Shown here piece by piece: positions 58,826 through 64,000 of a stretch of 64,000 nt of DNA. Source of the stretch: Gerris lacustris (Eukaryota; Arthropoda; Insecta; Hemiptera; Gerridae). A program made the position numbers and the translations under genes. The notes beneath the pieces are model-generated. The model did no database searches. It was not told the origin of the DNA and saw only the letters and a program-made list of their open reading frames with translations. Location of the stretch: the NCBI GenBank assembly GCA_951217055.1, contig OX578285.1, positions 49,478,024-49,542,023 on the forward strand. The letters are read 5' to 3'. How positions within the stretch are numbered: the first letter of the stretch is position 1; each line of letters starts with the position of its first letter.

Positions 58826-58935
58826 GAAGGGTACAGGGGAAAAACCATCAGAGTCTATTTTATTGTGAATTTGAGATAGAGGTGCCATTTGGTGGCGTTT
58901 TTAGAGTATTTTTTTAAGCATTAATAGTTAAGGGG

Positions 58936-59457
58936 ATGAACAATCAGTGTCCAGCTAAAATGAAGGTAGAAGATACACTATACAGGGGAAGAACCATCAT
59001 AGTCTCAGCGGTTGTGGGGAAGAACAATCAGAGTCCATGGAGAAGGGTAGGAAGCCAACCCCCCGACTCAAGTTACGTCAAGTGTCCCATTGCTAGAAGA
59101 CCAATACGAGTGCTTAAAATCACAAAAGAAAAGCCTTTACTATTTTTCTACAAGTCAGCATTTTCAGGTTTCTTCAATAGCACATCCATGGTTAAATTCC
59201 GTAAAAAAAACTAACAGGAAAAAAGAATAATGTTGACCTACGGAGAACTTACGTTGACAGACTGCCCATCAAAGGTGCAAAATTACGTGACCTACTGCAT
59301 CTTGCCAAATTTTTGGAGCGTGATGATGCTAAACATTTTTACCGAACTCTGACACGCATAGAAAACATAGATGAATGTATTGAGACAGATGACGACTTTA
59401 TTGATGATCCTCCCATTGATTTTGAGCAAGATTTGTTAAATCATTTTATAATTTTTT
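58936..59457 (+). pseudogene. Degraded transposon ORF, C-terminal part, family not recognised
   Basis: A first frame runs 58936-59214 and ends after MVKFRKKN at an A-run. From 59205 a second frame continues (KKNNVDLRRTYVDRLPIKGA, LRDLLHLAKFLERDDAKHFY) to a stop at 59455-59457, with an acidic tail ETDDDFIDDPPIDFEQD. The two frames are one base apart, so a frameshift in the A8 run probably split a single protein. The basic-then-acidic C-terminus, with a pattern like 'RLPI..AKL.DLL...FY..L', is typical of proteins encoded by insect DNA transposons, but I cannot name the superfamily. The N-terminal part of the first frame covers the iterated end motifs and is probably not coding. Confidence 0.4.
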
Positions 59458-59460
59458 AAT

Positions 59461-59670
59461 TTAAATCAAATTATAATTATTATTAACTACGGGAAACAGA
59501 CAGAGAAAAATACACTCCAGCGCTGGGATTTGAACCACAGGCCTCTATAATTCCAGTATAGGTAGAGCGCTATACTGGAATTATAGAGGCCTGTGGTTCA
59601 AATCCCAGCACTGGAGTGTATTTTTCTCTGTCTGTTTCCCGTAGTTAATAATAATTATAATTTGATTTAA
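59461..59670. repeat. Near-perfect 210-bp palindrome of two head-to-head SINEs
   Basis: Bases 59461-59560 are the inverse of 59571-59670 with a single mismatch that I can find (CGCTGG against CACTGG). The 10-bp spacer is GGTAGAGCGC. Both arms are tRNA-derived SINE copies joined just 3' of box A. The arms' near identity implies a very recent event. Confidence 0.85.
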
Positions 59671-59889
59671 ATTAAAAGTTAATCTTTCCGTAGTATGAAT
59701 ACTACCAAAATCGTAAAATATGAATTTCTGATTGATTGTACTAGGTACAGGTACTAATTGGGTACTTTATAATTATAAGCGTTATTTCTCGGTCTAGTTC
59801 TACGTCATTAATGTTGACTTCTCAGATTTGTGGAAAATTGAAAGCTTAAATTCGGGACAAGGTATCATTTACGTCAGAGAAAATCATTC

Positions 59890-60068
59890 TCCTGCGTAGC
59901 TTAGTTGGTAGAGCACTATACTAGAATTATAAAGGCCTGTGGTTCAAATCCCAGCGCTGGAGTGTATTTTTCTCTGTCTGTTTCCCGTAGTTAATAATAA
60001 TTATAATTTGATTTAAATTAAAAGTTAATCTTTCCGTAGTATGAATACTACCAAAATCGTAAAATATG
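59890..60068 (+). repeat. tRNA-derived SINE, full head
   Basis: Box A GTAGCTTAGTTGGTAGAGC and box B GTGGTTCAAATCC are intact. The tRNA-like part (59890-59961) folds with acceptor TCCTGCG/CGCTGGA (6 of 7), D stem GCTT/GAGC and anticodon stem CTATA/TATAA. The anticodon loop CTAGAAT would give AGA. The T stem is damaged. The tail is TTTTTCTCTGTCTGTTTCCC, TAATAATAATTATAATTTGA and GTAGTATGAATACTACC (a hairpin). The sequence 59571-59730 is a second copy with the same tail. Confidence 0.7.
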
Positions 60069-61335
60069 CATTTTATTATTGTTAATTGACATTATTTCAG
60101 TCTATTATTTCTTTATTTTCAGCCAATAAAAATTTTTTTTTTAAATTAAATTAATAAATTAAAAATTAAATTAAATTAATAAAAAATTAATAAAAAAAAT
60201 AATTTAATTTAATTAAATCAATTATTTTAATTAAATTATACTTTATTGCATTTTCATTGTAAAGTTTCATAAATAAGTTTAATTAATTACCATCAAAAAT
60301 TGCGTTTTTCGTTTTTTTTTTAAGGATATTTTCCTTAAAATAACCTCCCCAATCTCATCCCCTTCCAATATTTCGTGTGCTTCTTTTATACGCTATTTAT
60401 TACTTAAAAGGTCTTATTAAAAAACTAATTTGTGTTGAAAGGATTATTTTAAGAGATATCTTGGATTCTAGGAGACTTGAAATTTTAAAATTAGTTTTTC
60501 TCAAAAAGGGTTTGAGTGGACTCTGATGGTTCTTCCCCTGTACCCTTCAATTTATATTACCTAGTCCATATAAAGAGAAAGAATTGTGATGCCACGAAAA
60601 TTCCATTTTAAAATTTTGATGGATATACACGTTTTAAAGTCTCCTGAGTCCGAAAAAAGTAGTTTTTAAAGAGAAATGTCTGCCGGTGGTCTGTTGTCTG
60701 TGCAGAGGCATGGCGCTAAAACTACACGGCCGATTTGGATGAAATTTGCCATACAGATTGAATCCATTTTCCCGCGAAAAATATAGGTCCTGAAAAAATA
60801 GTTTTAAACTCGGACAGAGAGAGGCAGGGCTCAATTACCCGCTGAGGAGAAGTTATTTTTATGATAAATTGTTATTTCCATGATAAATTTTGATATATTG
60901 TTCAATAATAATTAAATTTACCAATAATAATTATTATTTAAGATAATTAATTATCTTATAGTGTATGGTGTAAGAAGTATGTTCTAACCATGTCCGGCAC
61001 CCAAGTTGTTTCTTATAGTGTGTGTTGTTAAAGCATGTTCTAACCATGTCCGGCACCCAAGTTGGTTCTTATAGTATGTGGTGTACAAGTTTTATCTAAC
61101 CATATCCGGCACCAAAGTTGGTTCTTAAAGTATGTGGTGAACAAGTGGTAACTAACCATGTCCGGCACCAAAGTTGGTTCTTAAAGTATGTGGTGTACAA
61201 GTGTTATCTAACCATGTCCGGCACCAAAGTTGGTTCTTATAGTACGTGGTGAACAAGTTTTATCTAACTTGGTGCGTAGGCTTCCGCGGGTACAGCTTGG
61301 TTTTCCGGTGAAATCCGCGTCACGAAGGGGAAGAA

Positions 61336-61374
61336 GTCCGACGTTTCGCTTCCACTACTGGAAGCATCTTCAGG
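61336..61374 (-). ncRNA. Hammerhead-like motif in the Penelope-like 3' region
   Basis: Minus strand: CUGAAGA, a perfect stem II GCUUCC/GGAAGC with loop AGUAGU, then GAAAC and GUC. This is the hammerhead layout with a two-base AC/GU stem III, as described for Penelope-like elements, except that the core U4 is an A (CUGAAGA for CUGAUGA). That change would be expected to weaken or abolish cleavage. Confidence 0.5.
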
Positions 61375-61443
61375 GGTGTGGTGCATCGTGATGTTTACTT
61401 GAAGCAACAACAAGACATACTGACGACTGGGGTGAAGGACGGC

Positions 61444-61454
61444 GTATTTATAGT
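61444..61454 (-). promoter_or_regulatory. TATA-like box overlapping the ORF stop codon
   Basis: On the minus strand the last codons, CAA CTA TAA, read straight into ATACG, so the TAA stop lies inside CTATAAATA. The hammerhead-like motif starts about 70 bp downstream. The order of TATA, transcript start and ribozyme fits the internal promoter of Penelope pLTRs; function is inferred from position. Confidence 0.4.
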
Positions 61455-62198
61455 TGCTTTCTGGAACGTAGATTATACCTAGATTCCTCGGGGGTTCTTT
61501 GAGTCCGGTTTATCCTTTGTCGGTATGACGCAATCGGGCAGGTGTCGCCTTTGTCGGTGTTCCTTTGTGGAGCGGGTGATGTTTGAAGTCGAGAAGTGAC
61601 TGCGGCGCCGCTTCTTGCTTTCTCCTTGGCACTGGTGCTGGCCAGCGGCTTCCAGGTCCGGGAAAGAGTGAACCCATCCTCTCTGTTGAAGTTTTCCGGT
61701 TGTTTCTCGATCTCGATAGCCTCCCGTACTACCCTGTTGTGATACCTGTTGACCGAAGCAAGTACTCGTATGTCCTCAAATTTTATGAGATGGCCAGTTT
61801 CATCAGAATGTTGTGCAATCGCTGATCTGTGATTGTTGTTCTTCACTGCTCTTACGTGTTCTTGTAGGAGGGTAGAGATCAATCTTCCGGTTTGACCGAT
61901 GTAGTTTTTGCCGCAACTGCAAGGGATTTGGTAGACACCACAAGTTTTGAGATGAAGTTGATCTTTCGGCGATTTCAGGAGGCCTCTGGTGGTCATGTGG
62001 GCGTTGAATGTGGTTCCGATACCGTGCTTTCTGAGAATCCTGCTTATCTTGTCGGTCGTTCCTTGGATGTAGGGGAGATAAGCCTTCCGTTGGTCTTCCG
62101 TCCTTTCTGCTGGGGTGCGTTCCTCGGTGATCTCCTCGTGGCGGATGGTTCGCATTACGTCCTCCTTCTTGAAGCCGTTCTTTGCTAGGGCTGGCTTG
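61448..62198 (-). CDS. Penelope-like element protein, C-terminal GIY-YIG endonuclease fragment
   Basis: An open frame of about 250 codons runs from the truncation point to a TAA at 61450-61448. The first in-frame ATG (62155) is only an internal Met: upstream codons (NGFKKEDVMRTIR) stay open to the element border, so the N-terminal reverse transcriptase was lost by truncation. A connector (YIQGTTDKISRILRKHGIGT) leads into the endonuclease: GVYQIPCSCGKNYIGQTGR with the GIY- and YIG-like motifs, then the C-x-C pair and three His (EH, QH, GH) typical of Penelope endonucleases, and REAIEIEKQPENFNREDGF with the expected catalytic Glu. The usual Arg after the YIG helix (R-x-x-EH) is Leu (LLQEH), so nuclease activity is doubtful. 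The end is basic and low-complexity (YNLRSRKQL). The role in life would be target-site nicking for retrotransposition. It is dead as an autonomous element. Confidence 0.85.
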
Positions 62199-62605
62199 AA
62201 GTTTTATCTAACCATGTCCGGCACCAAAGTTGGTTCTTAAAGTATGTGGTGAACAAGTTTTATCTAACCATGTCCGGCACCCAAGTTGGTTCTTATAGTA
62301 TGTGGTGTACAAGTTTTATCTAACCATGTCCGGCACCCAAGTTGGTTCTTATAGTATGTGGTGTACAAGTTTTATCTAACCATGTCCGGCACCCAATTTG
62401 GTTCTTATAGTATGTGGTGTACAAGTTTTATCTAATCTCCATGTCCGGCACCCAAGTTGTTTCTCATGAGACCATTATGTGCTTTGTTCAACTAATATTT
62501 TCTATAAAATCAATTAAATGATATATTACGGAATTTAAATACAGTATTACATGATATAATATATGAGAAAGTTTGTCAAAGTTGTCTCGGACTGATTTTT
62601 TTTTA

Positions 62606-63162
62606 CTATACAGTGTGTTCTGCACCCAGATGTGTGTGGATTAAACCTAATTACTAGGTGATACTACACCTAAAAAGCAGCCAAACATCTAATGGTATAG
62701 ACTATGTCTTTTTTCCGAACCGTTCTGGAGTTATAGCATAAAATTGAGTCCTCAAAAATCCTTTACTACTTTATCTTAACAACCATGTTAGTAATCAAAA
62801 ACTATAATAGCCGGCGTATTGTGTGCACCATTTTATGAATCAGCTTTATATCTATCGGAAAACATATTTTTCATATTTCATTTTTTTCATTTTTCAGATT
62901 CACATACAGCAAAGCCGTTCCAAAATAAAATATGATTATACTTTTACAATGTCGAAACAAAAACCATATTTTAATGCAGAATACCCTATACCTATACGTC
63001 AATCTCAATTTTCTTAATACGTGCAACTAATATAATAATATTTTTTTAGTTAAAATATTACATATAAATTTTGTTTAACTCGAAAACACAGATCGAAACA
63101 CGGCTGTCAATAACAAACCCTAACCACGTAGGTCAAACCAACACAAACGTTTTATTCTTAGT
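62606..63162. other. Non-coding stretch, nothing recognised
   Basis: AT-rich. The short plus-strand frame at 62823-63017 has no known features. Confidence 0.4.
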
Positions 63163-63933
63163 TGAAGCGAGCGTAGCGAGCTTCCTACATTCAACGAAAT
63201 ATGCTCCGTGTCTGTCTGTCTGTCTGTCTGTCTGTCAGTAACGTTTACGCGTGTGACGATAACTTGAGTAAAAGTTGACCGATTTAGTTGAAATTTGGTA
63301 TACATGTTCCTCTTACTAATACTCAGGCTAAGTTCGTTGGACAGCGTGATCCCTCCATGAGTTCGCGCGCAACGCTCGCGTAAACGAGAGGTACAAAAAT
63401 TAAATTGGAATTTCAGGACGGGAAAAGATTCTATCATCATCTACTCGATGAGACGAACATTTTTTACAAATAACATTTTTTACTAAAACCAACAGCGACA
63501 CCGCTATGACTTAATAAAGATCGCTAAAACTATTAAAGCGGACCTAAACGTTTATAATAGAGAAAACAACCTTTTTACCGATATCTTACGTTCTAACGAA
63601 ACGATTTTAATAAAACTTCATATACACCATCTAATGCACAATTGAAACAGGTATGCAAAATTTCAACTTGATACAAGCAAAATTCTTTGCGTAGTGACGA
63701 GATACATTTATAATAATTGTTTAAAAGCTACCGCGGGTGGTGAAGATTGTTATAGTCGTATAGTGTATGGTTTGTTTAGGAAGTAAAGCTTTGTACCGTG
63801 TACCCCCACTCTTCCCTACACTACCCTCTTCCACTTATCTTCAACTATGACATTCATCATGATTAATAAATTTCAATATTCAGTATTTCATTGCAATACG
63901 CTCGCTTCAATGATAGAGCCACGCGATGCCTAG
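63163..63933 (+). mobile_element. Family A element, full-length copy 2
   Basis: Left end TTGAAGCGAGCGTAGCGAGC; right part CAATACGCTCGCTTCAATGA, then CACGCGATGCCTAGTA, where homology with 1690-2462 ends. A (TCTG)n run lies at 63210-63236. The two copies differ by scattered changes and small indels. The minus-strand frame at 63120-63440 is a by-product of the repeat. Confidence 0.7.
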
Positions 63934-64000
63934 TATTAAACTTTTTATATTAGTATATAGAAATATGTTTTGTCTATAAACTGATTTTTGTTAATTACCA
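63934..64000. other. Window end, no feature
   Basis: AT-rich flank beyond the family A element. Confidence 0.5.

Larger units (their letters stand above)
58826..60548 (+). mobile_element. DNA transposon with 30-bp inverted ends and iterated end motifs
   Basis: GAAGGGTACAGGGGAAAAAC then CATCAGAGTC at the left is inverted at 60519-60548 with one or two changes. The core motif AGGGGAAGAACCATCAGAGTC recurs inside the left end at 58931 (GGGGATGAACAATCAGTGTC), 58983 and 59017, which looks like repeated transposase-binding sites. It carries a broken ORF (58936-59457) and several SINE copies (59461-60068). If TA is the target, the ends are CAGGGGAA flanked by TA, but the GGG/CCC outside also pairs, so the border is ambiguous. 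Confidence 0.65.
61269..62198 (-). mobile_element. Penelope-like retroelement, 5'-truncated, 930 bp
   Basis: The 14-bp direct repeat AAGTTTTATCTAAC at 61255-61268 and 62199-62212 marks the insertion into the minisatellite. The element keeps only the 3' end: the connector and GIY-YIG endonuclease part of the ORF, then a 3' region with a TATA-like box and a hammerhead-like sequence (a pLTR-like end). The reverse-transcriptase part is absent. 5' truncation of this kind is normal for these elements. Confidence 0.85.
60961..62470 (+). repeat. 56-bp minisatellite, ~10 units
   Basis: The unit is GTATGTGGTGTACAAGTTTT + ATCTAACCATGTCCGGCACC + AAAGTTGGTTCTTAAA (variants CCAAGTTGG and CTTATA). About 5.5 units lie left of the Penelope-like insertion and 4.8 right of it. 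The edge units are most diverged (AGAAGTATGTTCTAACC at the left; a short insertion TCTCC near 62435 at the right). The inner units are nearly identical. Confidence 0.9.
60620..62605 (+). repeat. Family B repeat split by a minisatellite
   Basis: The 5' part (60620-60950) has GTCTGTGCAGAGGCATGG, GAAATTTGCCATACA, CCCGCGAAAA and AGGCAGGGCTCAATTACCCG (decayed box B). The 3' part (62530-62605) has GAGAAAGTTTGTCAAAGTTG and TCTCGGACTGATTTTTTTT. In intact copies these are about 150-200 bp apart; here they are separated by the 56-bp array and its Penelope insertion. Confidence 0.55.

Noticed and set aside
59890..59961. Functional tRNA gene
   Set aside because: Boxes A and B are good but the T stem is broken and the sequence continues into a repeated SINE tail.
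61583..62188. Plus-strand frames of 80 and 98 codons
   Set aside because: Antisense shadows of the Penelope-like ORF.

Overview
The window is a repeat-saturated, AT-rich stretch of an animal genome, most likely an insect or other arthropod. The reasons are a ZMYM1/DUF4371-like hAT transposase relic, a Penelope-like element with a GIY-YIG endonuclease, tRNA- and 5S-derived SINEs, many short elements with TA, TAA or 8-bp target duplications, and a complete absence of bacterial gene organisation. The species cannot be named from the sequence. No host gene exon was recognised; the window reads as intergenic or intronic DNA. The only convincing protein-coding sequence is transposon-derived and mostly broken.

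Layout. 0-5 kb: a hammerhead-like motif, a 1-kb foldback, a 0.77-kb family A element and several small inverted-repeat elements. 6.9-9.1 kb: a composite with GCGACT-rich ends and a second hammerhead-like motif. 10.5-15.6 kb: a decayed hAT element with a PIF/Harbinger-like element nested in it, which itself holds a 0.7-kb palindrome and a small hAT with a perfect 8-bp duplication. 15.9-16.8 kb: two nested inverted-repeat elements. 16.8-23 kb: mostly unique DNA with one 20-bp tandem array and one TA-flanked MITE. 23-38.4 kb: copies of several families (called here R1, A/D, B and G), a 2-kb hAT with a SINE inside, and two large tandem arrays. 38.4-45.7 kb: a 159-bp hAT MITE, minisatellites, a CpG-rich unique block and a TA-flanked element. 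45.7-53.5 kb: a 7.75-kb structure bounded by long inverted arms whose outer ends are arrays of short palindromes. It encloses a composite tRNA/5S SINE with a triplicated head. 53.9-58.4 kb: further foldbacks and a 1.6-kb TA-flanked element. 58.8-60.5 kb: a transposon with iterated end motifs, a degraded ORF and a near-perfect 210-bp SINE palindrome. 60.6-62.6 kb: a family B repeat split by a 56-bp minisatellite, which is itself split by a 5'-truncated Penelope-like element with a 14-bp target duplication. 62.6-64 kb: another full family A copy.

Nothing here works as an operon or pathway. The interest is in the layered insertion history, which can be read from intact target duplications, in possible self-cleaving RNA motifs, and in repeat architectures (multi-head SINE, palindrome-array ends, minisatellite inside a SINE) that may be undescribed. 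Family names A, B, D, E, F, G and R1 are local labels used only in this annotation.
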